A DNA stretch of 64,000 nucleotides from JASJBU01 sp963790775 (lineage in GTDB: Bacteria; Pseudomonadota; Gammaproteobacteria; Chromatiales; Chromatiaceae): NCBI GenBank assembly GCA_963790775.1, contig CAWBPR010000011.1, positions 186,001-250,000 of the forward strand, read 5' to 3'. A model generated the notes under the pieces. The model was not told the DNA's origin and made no database searches. It was given only the letters and a program-made list of their open reading frames with translations. The translations under genes were made by a program, and so were the position numbers. Of this stretch, positions 54,299-64,000 are shown piece by piece; within the stretch, counting starts at the first letter, position 1, and each line of letters starts with the position of its first letter.

Positions 54299-54309
54299 AA
54301 ACATTAGGT

Positions 54310-55626
54310 ATGCTTGACAACACGCACAAGGGAAACCGCATTGAGAAGGCTAAGAAATCAAACGTCAGTAATTTTACGTTTTATGTATATATTTTATATC
54401 TATTAAGTTTTTTTTTACACTTCTCAGCGCGGATACCCGCTATCAGTGTGTTGCGCCCAGATTTGGTGCTCGCTGTAATAATATGGATTTTATTGCTAAC
54501 CCAGAGGCCTAGACAAGGCTGGTCATTAGATTCTCCAGTATTCAAAATATTAAATATATATCTTCTTTACTTATTGATATCTACCCCCTTTGTTGAGTGG
54601 CCTGGAAGCGTAATAAAAAATAATCTACCAGTATTTTTGAAAAGCGCATTTTTTCTTTATTTTACTGTCTTGATTGTTGATACTCAAAAACGGTTCAAAG
54701 TTTTTATTCTAATATTTGTTGCTTCTCAGTTGATCAGGATTCTTGAACCACTATATTTGCATATGGCTTACGGTTACTGGGGTAGTGCTACTTACCTGGG
54801 TGTGGAGGAGGGGTTTGCAGACCGACTGTCCGGTGCACCCACTGATTACATCAACCCGAATGGCTTGGGTATGGTTATTGCGATCACATTCCCATTTGTC
54901 CATTATCTATGGTTGGGCGGCAGCTTTAAGGCAAAACTTACTTATTTTGCTATTGCCCCAATGATGTTGTATGCCTTAGTTTTAAGTATGTCCCGTAGTG
55001 GTCTCGTGGCAATGCTGGTCATTATCTGGAATATCTTTAAGAAGAGTAAAAAGAAACTACTCCTAATTGCCGTTGGATGTGTGGCTGTTGTTGCTCTTTG
55101 GGGTGTTATGAACGATGTTCAAAGAGATAGATATTTATCCCTTACTGGAGATCAGGAGGTGAGGGGGGCTGATTCAGCAGGCGGCAGATTGCGTGGCATG
55201 ATAAGGGATTTTGAAACGGCATTTAATAGGCCTATTGTAGGCTACGGCCTTGGTACATCAAAAGAGGCCATCGCGCATGACCGTGGTAAGGCGCTAATCT
55301 CACATACGTTATATGCTGAAGTATGGATAGAAACCGGCGTAATAGGATTATTCATTTATCTGTTCTTTTTAAAAGCGATATACAAAGAACTACAGGCAAG
55401 TGCCCTGCTTATTAAGGAGGTGAATAGTAAAGGGTGTGCTAATGAATTTATTATCTATGCAGAGCGTTTATTGGCAGGTTTGTTTCCTGTGTTTTGGATG
55501 TTGATGATATTCAGCATTGCACAATATGGTTTGTCTGAATGGCATTGGTATTTATTTGCAGGAATGGTGATTGTATTAAAGAAGCTTCTTGAGCAATACT
55601 TGGAAACAAAAATACAGGTTGCTTAA
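54310..55626 (+). CDS. O-antigen polymerase/ligase-type membrane protein
   Basis: A 438-residue membrane protein with some ten helices and the Wzy_C-type periplasmic loop. Motifs DYINPNGLGMVIAI, LSMSRSGLVAMLV, RPIVGYGLGTSKEA and the conserved histidine in ISHTLYAEVWIETG are those of O-antigen ligases and polymerases. In XrtA loci a protein of this kind is annotated as a probable O-glycosylation ligase or the repeat-unit polymerase; either fits. Unlike the ligase at 17-18 kb this copy is intact. Confidence 0.88.
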   Translation: MLDNTHKGNRIEKAKKSNVSNFTFYVYILYLLSFFLHFSARIPAISVLRPDLVLAVIIWILLLTQRPRQGWSLDSPVFKILNIYLLYLLISTPFVEWPGSVIKNNLPVFLKSAFFLYFTVLIVDTQKRFKVFILIFVASQLIRILEPLYLHMAYGYWGSATYLGVEEGFADRLSGAPTDYINPNGLGMVIAITFPFVHYLWLGGSFKAKLTYFAIAPMMLYALVLSMSRSGLVAMLVIIWNIFKKSKKKLLLIAVGCVAVVALWGVMNDVQRDRYLSLTGDQEVRGADSAGGRLRGMIRDFETAFNRPIVGYGLGTSKEAIAHDRGKALISHTLYAEVWIETGVIGLFIYLFFLKAIYKELQASALLIKEVNSKGCANEFIIYAERLLAGLFPVFWMLMIFSIAQYGLSEWHWYLFAGMVIVLKKLLEQYLETKIQVA

Positions 55627-55631
55627 CTGAA

Positions 55632-56741
55632 ATGAAAAAATCAATTATTCTGGTAGTAAGGAATCCTGTTGGAGGTATTAGGACTTATCTTCAATATGTC
55701 TATCGGAATGAGGTGTTTTCTGAGTATAGATTTTGTCTGGTGGTTCCTGCAGATGCTGCTGGTGATGAGTTATTTGAAGGTTTGAATGACTCATCATTTT
55801 CATTTGTTTTGTCAAAATATTCACTGTTATCCATGACTTTCAGCACCCTAAAAGCCGCATGGACTAACAATGCAAGTTTGGTGCATTCCCATGGGTTTGG
55901 TTCGTCGGTTGCGGCTGCCATATCCGGGTTATTTTATTGGGCGCCACATATAATGACAGCGCACGATGTTTTTAATGACAATCAGTTCTCTGGAATAAAG
56001 GGTCGGGCGAAAAAATATCTATTCACGATATTGCTTAATCGTACTACTTATATTCAAGCGGTTGGTAACGAGGCCAAACAAAACATTAGGGACTACTTAC
56101 CAGGTGTTGATAAAAATAAATTGATAAGTATTAACAACGGAATATGTGTCAATGAATTTATTAATGTTAATAAACGTCCGCTACATGATGAGATCGGGCT
56201 GCCGAGTACCACGAAATTGTTTGGATTTCTTGGACGATTTATGTCTCAAAAAGGGTTTGTTTATTTAGTAGGTGCCGTAGAATTATTGAGTCAGCAGGGC
56301 GTAACTGGATTTTGTATTGTATGTTTTGGTAAAGGCGGTTTTCTAGAGCAAGAGAAAAGAACCATCGAGGAAAGAGGGCTCCAGGAATATTTCAAATTTA
56401 TGCCGTTTTTACCTAAGGTCGCTGAAACAATCAAAGGTCTCGATGTCGTAGTTATACCATCGTTATGGGAAGCATATCCGTTATTGCCTCTTGAGGCGCT
56501 TGTGTCAGGGGTGCCGGTAATTGCAACAAACTGTATAGGGCTGAACGAGGCCGTATCTGGCACGCCGAGTACAATTATCCCGGTAAAAGATAGTCTGGCG
56601 CTAGCCGAAGCAATAAAACATCATATAGTGAACGATACAAAGCCTGCATTTGAAGCATACAAAAAAGTTGCACGTTCCCGTTATGATGTAAACAATACGG
56701 CTATTGCTTTAGAACAGCTCTACCAGAAAATTATGAGGTAG
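55632..56741 (+). CDS. Family 4 glycosyltransferase
   Basis: A 369-residue GT-B enzyme with an N-terminal loop RNPVGGIRTYLQYVY, VHSHGFGSSVAAA, then FGFLGRFMSQKGFVYLV and the donor site PSLWEAYPLLPLEALVSGVPV, with the EX7E glutamates in EAYPLLPLE. It follows the polymerase gene after five bases and is followed by the next glycosyltransferase after four. The donor and acceptor sugars are not predictable. Confidence 0.9.
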   Translation: MKKSIILVVRNPVGGIRTYLQYVYRNEVFSEYRFCLVVPADAAGDELFEGLNDSSFSFVLSKYSLLSMTFSTLKAAWTNNASLVHSHGFGSSVAAAISGLFYWAPHIMTAHDVFNDNQFSGIKGRAKKYLFTILLNRTTYIQAVGNEAKQNIRDYLPGVDKNKLISINNGICVNEFINVNKRPLHDEIGLPSTTKLFGFLGRFMSQKGFVYLVGAVELLSQQGVTGFCIVCFGKGGFLEQEKRTIEERGLQEYFKFMPFLPKVAETIKGLDVVVIPSLWEAYPLLPLEALVSGVPVIATNCIGLNEAVSGTPSTIIPVKDSLALAEAIKHHIVNDTKPAFEAYKKVARSRYDVNNTAIALEQLYQKIMR

Positions 56742-56745
56742 TTTG

Positions 56746-57732
56746 ATGTTGAACAAGTCATCATTACCAATTTGGATTGCATGGGAAAAGCATCGCAGGA
56801 GTCGATCTTTAAGCAAGGAATTAGGTATTGAATTAAAGGAGTTGGTTTTGAATGCACCACCCTATGTCCGCTATCCCGTGTTGATTTGGCGTACGATGTT
56901 GCTGTTTTTAACTAATTCGTCAAAACTATTGTTTGTGCAAAATCCATCGATAGTTTTAGCAGCGCTTGCAACGCTGCATAAAAAGTTTAGTAAACGAGTT
57001 GTAGTGGTTGATGCGCACAATGCAGGAATTTATCCGCTTGAGGGTAATAGTGCATTTTTAGGTGGTATTGCACGCTGGATAGCAAAATCGGTTGATTATG
57101 TTATCGTCACTAATGAGGTATTGGCTGCTCAAGTCCGTTCCTGGGGTGGAACACCTCTGGTTTTACCAGACTCTTTGCCTGTTATAGAAGGTGGTGATGT
57201 AAAAGATGAATCAGGAAAATTGGTTACTTTTATCTGTACTTGGGCTTTAGACGAACCTTTCCATGAAGTTATAGAGGCCGCTAATCTTTTATTAGATGAC
57301 GATGTTTCTATTCATATCACAGGTAGAATTCCAAATGCGATAAAAGCAACAATTAAGCCAGGCGAAAATGTTACGCTTACAGGTTATTTGGATGATACAA
57401 GCTTTGATAACCTTTTGTGCAGAAGTAACGTCATTATTGATCTGACAACACGTGAAGATTGTTTGTTATGTGGAGCGTATGAAGCTGTCTCAGCAGGTGT
57501 TCCAGTTGTATTAAGTGATACAGTTGCTTTAAAAGAATATTTCTATAAGGGAGCGGTATATACTAAAAATGAAAGCAAGGAGTTGGCTGCTGCAATTAAA
57601 AAATCCCTGCAAGAACATGAAACTCTAACCAAAGATATTCGAGACTTGCGTGAAGAACTAGAAGTGGCTTGGCGTGCGAAATTTAATAATATTCTGAATA
57701 CAATTGGTCTTAATGAGTACAAGGTAAATTGA
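56746..57732 (+). CDS. GT-B glycosyltransferase, distant family
   Basis: A 328-residue protein with GT-B character: an N-terminal Rossmann half with LFVQNPSIVLAALA and VVDAHNAGIYPLEG, and a C-terminal half with IHITGRIPNAIKA, VTLTGYLDDTSFDNLL and LCGAYEAVSAGVPVVLSD. The glutamate motif is weaker than in its neighbours, so it is a more distant relative of GT4. Start: an ATG directly after a TTG that is also in frame. It is the last gene of the long plus-strand run before a strand switch. Confidence 0.82.
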   Translation: MLNKSSLPIWIAWEKHRRSRSLSKELGIELKELVLNAPPYVRYPVLIWRTMLLFLTNSSKLLFVQNPSIVLAALATLHKKFSKRVVVVDAHNAGIYPLEGNSAFLGGIARWIAKSVDYVIVTNEVLAAQVRSWGGTPLVLPDSLPVIEGGDVKDESGKLVTFICTWALDEPFHEVIEAANLLLDDDVSIHITGRIPNAIKATIKPGENVTLTGYLDDTSFDNLLCRSNVIIDLTTREDCLLCGAYEAVSAGVPVVLSDTVALKEYFYKGAVYTKNESKELAAAIKKSLQEHETLTKDIRDLREELEVAWRAKFNNILNTIGLNEYKVN

Positions 57733-57846
57733 CTATGCTAAATATAAAGTTCGTGATTAATGAAAAATGATATTGACTAGTATATAGTGTAGGCAGTTAG
57801 AGTGGTTGGCAATGATCAATCGTCACGCAGAAGTAAAATAAATTAA

Positions 57847-58976
57847 TTACAGTATATTCTCTATAACCCTGCAGGTCCTTTCACTAACAACATTCCAAGA
57901 ATATTCATCACAAATGGCTTTGAAACCATTTGCTCCATATATCTCCAATAATTCTGGAGTTGATAACATCTCAATAATAAAATCAGCTAATTGATTGTAA
58001 TCACCAGGTTCAATGATTTCTCCGCATTGGTTATCTTTTATGATTTCTGGCATGGTGCAACTATTGGTGCCAATGCAGGGGAGTTTGTTAGCCATGGCCT
58101 CCAGAAATACATTCCCGAATGCGTCGTAATAGGTAGGCATGACAAATATATCTGCGTTCCTGTAAATGGACTTTATCTTGTCCATTCCTGCATCGGTGCT
58201 TTTATCTACGAAAGGTATGACTTCGACACCAGTTTCGTCAATATTCAGGTCCTGCCCTACTAAAATGAGTCTCGCACTTGGAATGGACTTTTTTACTTTT
58301 TTAAATGCTTCCAGCAATACCAGTCCACCCTTTTGTTTAAATAAGTGTCTGGCAACAAACAAGATTGTTTTTCCGCTATATGTTTTATTAAAGTCGACGA
58401 CATTCCCTAGATTAGAGCCTACACCCACGTAATGCACCTTGTCCTCTGGTAGTTCGAATTCTTCAATGAAAATCTGTTTGAGGTATTTGCTCATTGTCAT
58501 GATTCCATCGAGTCTGTTGTAGACATTCTTTTCATAAGCCATTGCGCGGCTTATAGCACCTTTTGCATTTGGAAGACTCCATGAGCCCTTGAGGTATGCT
58601 GCAAGGTTACTATCATGGTATGAAAAAACTGGTTTTGACTGGATATGGGCTGCTTTACTGGCATCAAACTCTGAACCAATTTGTACAATCGCATCGTAGT
58701 CTCGGGTGTAAGATCCTAAAATGTTGTGGATTCTGGCGCTCCTTAGGTCTCAAGTTGCGTGTCTAAATGGTACTTGAAACGCCATTTTTCCATGTTGAAT
58801 GCAAAGTTTTTTGCGACTAGATATTTACGAATGTATTTAGGAATTTCAACATCCAGGATATCTACTAAGTGATGGTTGTCTTTAAGGGCGACGCTCAGAA
58901 GATTTCCTGTACAGGAAATATTTTTTTCAATAAGCGGTAAGTGTTGGGCTAGCCCGAGAATAAAAGGTTTTTGCAT
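57847..58976 (-). pseudogene. Family 4 glycosyltransferase, frameshifted, on the opposite strand
   Basis: The downstream part (57847-58542) holds a clear donor-binding domain: ILFVARHLFKQKGGLVLL, RLILVGQDLN and the site PTYYDAFGNVFLEAMANKLP with the EX7E pair. Reading backwards the frame stays open through DAIVQIGSEFDASKAAH, and the first 78 codons (MQKPFILGLAQHLPL) are in another frame; the shift lies near 58748. Together they give about 375 residues. Its direction is opposite to the rest of the locus, and it converges with the preceding run, so it may be a later acquisition. Confidence 0.75.
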
Positions 58977-59117
58977 ATGGCTCTGTGGATTCAATAATTA
59001 GTGCACTTAGACTGGCAATATTACTTTAATGCGTTGTGAATCTAGCTATAGCGTGTCGACATATAACATGCGAGCCTCAAGTCATAGATAATGAGAGCAG
59101 TAGTCAATTTGTGAGAT

Positions 59118-60457
59118 TTAATTCGTACTCTCAATTGTTGCTTTAGGAGCAGAGGGGCAGAGGGGGCATAAAAGAAAACCAGTTTCGTTAATCACTCCAT
59201 CTTCATTTGCAATATAGAGGTAGCTGTTTTCACCAGTTGTCAGGTGGTTCAGACGTAGTGAGATAGTAATAGATGAATCATTCCACGTAACTGGTATTTG
59301 TATCTCAGGATCGCGGCAATTAGACAAAGTAGAACTCGAACAAACAAATACTCTATGCCACGAATCGTCAATATACAGGGAATCAAAATAAGTACTGCTG
59401 CCTGGTTGCGCGCCATTAGAAACCTGAGTTTGAAAGATTTGCTGATATTTTCCTGGGAGTTCGGTTGTTCTATGGCGGAAACGTCTGGTTTTCCCACCCG
59501 GCAATACCATTTTGAATATACTGGGTGATGCCATCTTGAACATCAATGTTTGACGTCTGATAAATTACTTCATCGCGGTACCATTGGTGTGGTAGTTGTT
59601 CTAGTGGGTTCTCCCAGTCACGAACCCAATAAGAAGTTAGTCCAGTGTATTCAGCGTAGGTAGTACCACTTCCGACAGCCATGTACATGTTATTCTTTTG
59701 AGATGATCCATAATCGTGCCAAAATCGTAAGATTTTATTATTGAATGTGCGGAGTATGCCCAGTCCCTCATTATTTTGCATTGTCATAAGCGGAGTAGTG
59801 AAATTAGTGTCATCCGCTGCATATGATTGCATAACTTCATATGGTGTAAAATCAGTCTGTGTTGGTGTGTTGATATTCCCGCCAGTTGCTTCATATAGGA
59901 TAAAGTGGTGTGGATTTATGGATCCAAGGCTTTGTATGACTCCAGTTGCACCGGAAGTTACGCCTTTAACAATTTGCCCCACTTCAAGTGTTGAGCCTGC
60001 TTTGACTTCTGTAAGATTAAGATATCGTGTTCTCAATGCTTTCGCTGTCTCTATATCAAAATCATCGTATTTCTTTCTCCATATATAAGCGCGGTCTGAT
60101 GAAAAAAAGACTGAACCTAAGAATGGCACTTTCGCTTAGACTATGATCAAGCTGAACTGATTGAGTCGATCCTTTTGCTGTTTGTGCGCCATGGTCTCCA
60201 GCGTTTACAAATGTACCATTGAATGTCCCATCCCATGCGGTTTTTCGACCAAGGCTGGATGGGCTCTCGCCTCCATCTGCATTCCAATACAGCAGCGGCG
60301 CAGCGTTTGTTTTAGGCGTGAAATTAGAGCCACTAATCACTAGTAGACTATTGTGAGCAATCGTGCCGTCAGTTGATTTGATAATCGGTGAAGCTAATGA
60401 GATATTGCTTATGGACGCAAGTAAAACTGTAGATAGAAAGCAGGATCTGATACACAT
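59118..60457 (-). pseudogene. Secreted protein with TIG-like N-terminus, frameshifted twice
   Basis: A signal peptide (MCIRSCFLSTVLLASISN, cut near LAS-P) with a strong AAGGAG upstream starts a predicted extracellular protein. Residues 24-45 contain a TIG-like strand pair with the phrase LLVISGSNFTPK. The frame changes at a run of seven A (60102-60108) and again near 59490. The middle part has KGVTSGATGVIQS, a turn motif known from phage and surface beta proteins, and the end has FDSLYIDDSWHRVFV and EIQIPVTWND. About 440 residues in all. I do not recognise a function; binding or processing of the exopolysaccharide is possible from its place. Confidence 0.65.
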
Positions 60458-60763
60458 AAAGTGCTCCTTGGGAATGTATTATATAAGGAATGCATATCTT
60501 ATAAGTAGATGGATTATAGCTCAAAAAGACAATATTGAAATATCTAAATTCATCGCTTAACAATAAATATACCCCAAATGGAAAATATTTATTTAATTTC
60601 TGTGATGTGCATTCTATTAGTATCGTTCTGTGAATCTACATCATATGTACCGAGATAGAAAAAATAGAGGTACGTATTAAATATATAACGAATGGCGAAT
60701 ACGCATATTATTTTGCAGATAACTAGTTTTCAACTCAAAGTAATTCATGTTAATTGAAATAGA
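60458..60763. other. A+T-rich divergent intergenic region
   Basis: About 300 very A+T-rich bases between the secreted-protein gene (minus) and the flippase gene (plus). It must hold the promoters for both directions, but I see no clear -10/-35 pair or operator. Confidence 0.5.
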
Positions 60764-62284
60764 ATGATTAAAAAAATCTTAATAAATACTGGCTCAAACG
60801 TGCTTGTGATGTTTGTGAAGTTAGCGATGACGCTTATTATGACTCCGGTCTTTGTTCATAACCTGGGTAATTACGATTATGGTATATGGCAAATAATGAC
60901 AGCAGTTCTTGGTTATATGGGGCTCCTGGATATGGGTATGAAGCCTGCCATTTCGCGGTTTGCAGCTAAATATTTGGCATCAAGTAAAGCAGAAAAATTG
61001 CAGGAGCTTTATTCGACATCATTTGTCTTTTTGCTGTTGGTAGGCGTCATGTTATGCGTATTTTTTATTGTATGGGCATTCTATTGGCCGCAGCTTCTGT
61101 CGGAAAATGATAATAATATATTCAAGTACTCACTGCTACTCTTTATTATTGGTGCGCAGCTGTTAATAGTATTTCCGGGATACGTGGCTGAAAGTTTTCT
61201 AGAGGGATTTCAGAAATATTATGTAAAAAATAATATTACGATATTTAATACGATAATCGGATCAACTATTTTGTATTTTACTATTAAGCCTGAAAATGCG
61301 CTTGTTCTTCTGGCCGGTGTTAATGCAATCGGTCTCTCAATAAAATACTTTATATATATGTATCTGCTCGCGCAATCTAATTATGGTAGATTAAAACCAG
61401 GTCTAACCACTGCGACGTGGGGATCATTTAAGGAAGTTATCGGTTTTGGCGTCAAATCACTAATTCAAGGCATAGCTTCCAGAATCGAAATCGGGACTGA
61501 TACGATATTAATCGGGTACTATTTAGGTCCAGCTATTGTCCCTTTTTATGCAATTCCTGCAAATATTATCAGTTACATACGTAATTTTGGGTGGACGGTT
61601 ACCCATGCATTCATGCCTTTGTTCAGCGAGATGCATGCTCAAGACAAGACGCATGAAATTCAGAGGTTATACCTGAACGCGAGCAAGTATGTTGTTGCCT
61701 TGTTATTACCGGCCTGCGTTGGGTTAACCCTGGTGGGTGGCGATTTTATTGGGGTTTGGGTGGGTGTTCAATATCAGAAAGATGCTGAAACGATTATCTT
61801 GCTGCTGGTTATTTATATGGCGCTACCATTTCTTAATCCCTTTAGTACAAGGTATTTAACAGCGATAGGAGAACATGGCTTACTCGCAAAGTTATATCCT
61901 CTGAGTGCCGCTATAAATTTAGTGGCAAGTATTATTTTAGTTCAATATTGGGGAATTGTTGGTATTGCTATTGGCTCTGTTATCCCTGTATTTATTATTG
62001 TACCCATTGTATTAAGGTCTTGCTGTGGCTTTTTGGATTTATCGGTTTTTCGTTACATTACATACAGCATCTTGCCGGCAATTATTCCCACAGCGGCTAT
62101 GTGGTGGTCGGTCTATTTATTTAGACGCTATCAAGATCTGAATAGTTATACTGCAATTATTGTTGCTGTGCTTATTGGTGCTATCGCTTACAGCGCGTTT
62201 TATTATGCAATTAGTATGAACACAAACGAGCGGCGATGGATTAAATCAAGGTTCAGCAAAATTTTACTTGGTATGGGTAGGTAG
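60764..62284 (+). CDS. Polysaccharide flippase (Wzx/MATE-like)
   Basis: A 506-residue membrane protein with twelve to fourteen hydrophobic segments, starting MIKKILINTGSNVLVMFVKL as in the RfbX/Wzx family, and with ALLDMGMKPAISRFAAKY-like phrasing (LLDMGMKPAISRF) near residue 55. It moves lipid-linked repeat units across the inner membrane in Wzy-dependent export. The presence of flippase, polymerase and chain-length protein together indicates this pathway. It is followed seven bases later by the amidotransferase gene. Confidence 0.9.
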   Translation: MIKKILINTGSNVLVMFVKLAMTLIMTPVFVHNLGNYDYGIWQIMTAVLGYMGLLDMGMKPAISRFAAKYLASSKAEKLQELYSTSFVFLLLVGVMLCVFFIVWAFYWPQLLSENDNNIFKYSLLLFIIGAQLLIVFPGYVAESFLEGFQKYYVKNNITIFNTIIGSTILYFTIKPENALVLLAGVNAIGLSIKYFIYMYLLAQSNYGRLKPGLTTATWGSFKEVIGFGVKSLIQGIASRIEIGTDTILIGYYLGPAIVPFYAIPANIISYIRNFGWTVTHAFMPLFSEMHAQDKTHEIQRLYLNASKYVVALLLPACVGLTLVGGDFIGVWVGVQYQKDAETIILLLVIYMALPFLNPFSTRYLTAIGEHGLLAKLYPLSAAINLVASIILVQYWGIVGIAIGSVIPVFIIVPIVLRSCCGFLDLSVFRYITYSILPAIIPTAAMWWSVYLFRRYQDLNSYTAIIVAVLIGAIAYSAFYYAISMNTNERRWIKSRFSKILLGMGR

Positions 62285-62291
62285 TAATTGT

Positions 62292-64000
62292 ATGTGTGGT
62301 TTTGCTGGGTTATTTTCTAACAGATTAAGTTTCAATCATGACTATCAAGAGATTCTTGCTAGAGTTGGGCAAAGTATTCAACACCGCGGACCAGATGATT
62401 CTGGAGTCTGGTTAGATACTAAGGCAAGAATAGGCCTGGTTCATAGGAGACTTTCAATTCAGGATTTGTCTCCAATGGGAGCGCAACCCATGGTTTCGTC
62501 ATCAGGGCGTTATGTTATCGTTTTTAATGGAGAAATATATAATTTCAAATCTTTGAGAGCGGACCTTGAGAAGAACGGCTCAGTATTTAGGGGGCATTCC
62601 GATACAGAGACGATGTTGGCGGCTTTTGAGGTGTACGGTATTGATAAGTCTCTGCAGCTATTTTCAGGAATGTTCGCCATTGTTGTTTACGATCGGGAAA
62701 CTAACCAGTTGACACTTGTCCGTGACCGAATGGGCGAAAAACCTTTGTATTATGGTTGGGTTAATGGATATTTCATTTTTGCATCTGAGCTTAAAGCGTT
62801 GCGTGTATTCCCATTCTGGGAAGGTGAAATCAACCGTGAGGCACTCACTTTACTTCTTCGGCATAATTATATACCCGCGCCACATTCCATATACAAAGGA
62901 ATTTATAAACTACTCCCAGCAACCAGTATTTGTATTAATTTGAATAGCATTCAAGTAGGAGAGCTGTCGGAGCCGATAAATTACTGGTCATTATCGAAAT
63001 GTTTTGAACAGATAGACAACTCATCAATAAAACCTGAGATGGCAGCCAGCAAGCTTGATGAACTTCTTCGTGAAGTTATTAGTGAGCAAATGATCTCTGA
63101 CGTACCTTTAGGTGCGTTTTTATCTGGAGGTGTAGATTCTTCAGCTATTGTTGCGATTATGCAGCAAGTATCGTCCAGACCCGTAAAAACATTTTCAATA
63201 GGATTTGATGAGAAAAAATATAACGAAGCGGAGTACGCAAAAGCAGTAGCAGCTCATCTGGGTACGGAACATACAGAACTTTATGTTACTGCAAGAGATG
63301 GCCTCGATGTCATACCTAAACTTCCAACAATGTACGATGAGCCATTTGCTGATTCTTCTCAGATACCTACTTTTCTGGTAGCGGAAATGACGAAACGTAA
63401 TGTAACGGTTGCATTATCAGGAGACGGTGGTGATGAACTGTTTTGTGGGTACAGCCGTTACTTTAGAACAAGAGCAGCATGGTTACGATACCATTCTGAA
63501 AAAACAGGACTGGCAAACAAATCGCTGGAAAAGGCTGCTCTGTATGCTCCTAACGTTTTATCTAAACTCATTAAAAATGTTGCGCCATCTCAACGTCATC
63601 TTTCAATTGATGAGATTGCAGAAAAAGTCAAAAGAAGACAATTACTTTCTTCTATAAGTGACATCAATGAATTTTACCGGCAGACGATATCTTACTGGTT
63701 TCAACCTGAACAACTTGTGCGAGGTGCAACAGAGCCCTTATATTCAATGCGAGAACGTCCACCGGAAAGTGTCGGTAAAAACATGTACAGGACAAATGAT
63801 GTGGCAGGATCTGCGCTGTTACCTGCCGGATGATATCCTGGTGAAAGTTGACAGGGCATCGATGGCCTGTAGCCTGGAAACCAGGATACCATTACTTGAT
63901 AGGAGAATTGTAGAGTTTGCACTAAGCCTACCAATTAATATGAATGTATCCGGCAAACAAGGCAAACAGGTGCTGAGGAATGTCTTGCATAGGTATGTTC
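62292..64000 (+). pseudogene. asnB: AsnB-type glutamine amidotransferase, frameshifted and cut by the window end
   Basis: The gene starts MCGFAGLFSN with the catalytic N-terminal cysteine of class II glutamine amidotransferases, and has the glutaminase motifs HRGPDDSG, VFNGEIYN and RDRMGEKPLYY. The synthetase half follows with the ATP loop FLSGGVDSSAI and LSGDGGDELFCGY. Near 63794 the frame changes; the continuation DDILVKVDRASMACSLETR and IPLLDRRIVEFAL is the normal family C-terminus and runs to the window end. Exosortase loci often carry such an enzyme, presumably to amidate a sugar or acid. The gene symbol refers to family only. Confidence 0.82.

Noticed and set aside
1..64000. tRNA, rRNA and CRISPR arrays
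   Set aside because: I looked in the intergenic spaces for cloverleaf-like sequences and regular spaced repeats and saw none.

Overview
The window looks like a chromosomal piece of a sulfur-oxidising gammaproteobacterium. Evidence for this is the thiosulfate carrier pair soxY-soxZ, the classic surE-pcm-yqaA-nlpD-rpoS order, a complete cbb3 oxidase cluster with a perfect FNR-type box, and an exosortase A (XrtA/PEP-CTERM) exopolysaccharide locus. Free-living or symbiotic thiotrophs of the Chromatiales/Sedimenticola/Thiodiazotropha type fit this mix, but that placement is inference.

Layout. 1-7 kb: a broken RND efflux pump, a pentapeptide-repeat protein, a rhodanese, a lipid A-type acyltransferase and a two-gene VWA/coiled-coil membrane unit. 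7-13.7 kb (minus strand): soxZ, soxY, a BepA-like periplasmic metalloprotease, a MoxR ATPase/VWA-metallopeptidase/unknown trio and an Smr-domain protein. 13.7-19.2 kb: an accessory scar with an IS630-family remnant nested in the start of an IS1380-family transposase gene, next to a truncated glycosyltransferase and a frameshifted O-antigen ligase. 19.2-23.1 kb: the surE-to-rpoS operon. 23.2-31.9 kb: ccoNOQP plus a 40-residue membrane peptide, then ccoGHIS for oxidase maturation. 31.9-36.5 kb: housekeeping genes including alaC and hom. 36.6-64 kb: the XrtA exopolysaccharide locus, with an exosortase/EpsI fusion, PrsT, a PEP-CTERM protein behind a sigma-54-like promoter, a chain-length regulator, deacetylases, many glycosyltransferases, a polymerase/ligase, a flippase and an AsnB-type amidotransferase cut by the window end.

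Two things stand out. First, a three-gene redox module at 45.1-48.6 kb (iron-sulfur subunit, fumarate-reductase-like flavoprotein with all expected catalytic residues, NuoF-like NADH-binding subunit) sits inside the exopolysaccharide locus where no electron-transfer enzyme is expected. Second, about sixteen apparent one-base frameshifts occur only in accessory genes (pump, ligase, PEP-CTERM protein, NuoF-like gene, glycosyltransferases, secreted protein, amidotransferase), while the housekeeping genes are all open. This is either real gene decay or uneven sequence quality, and only reads can decide.

No rRNA, tRNA or CRISPR array was recognised. From about 45 kb onward the sequence is visibly richer in A+T than the 19-41 kb core.
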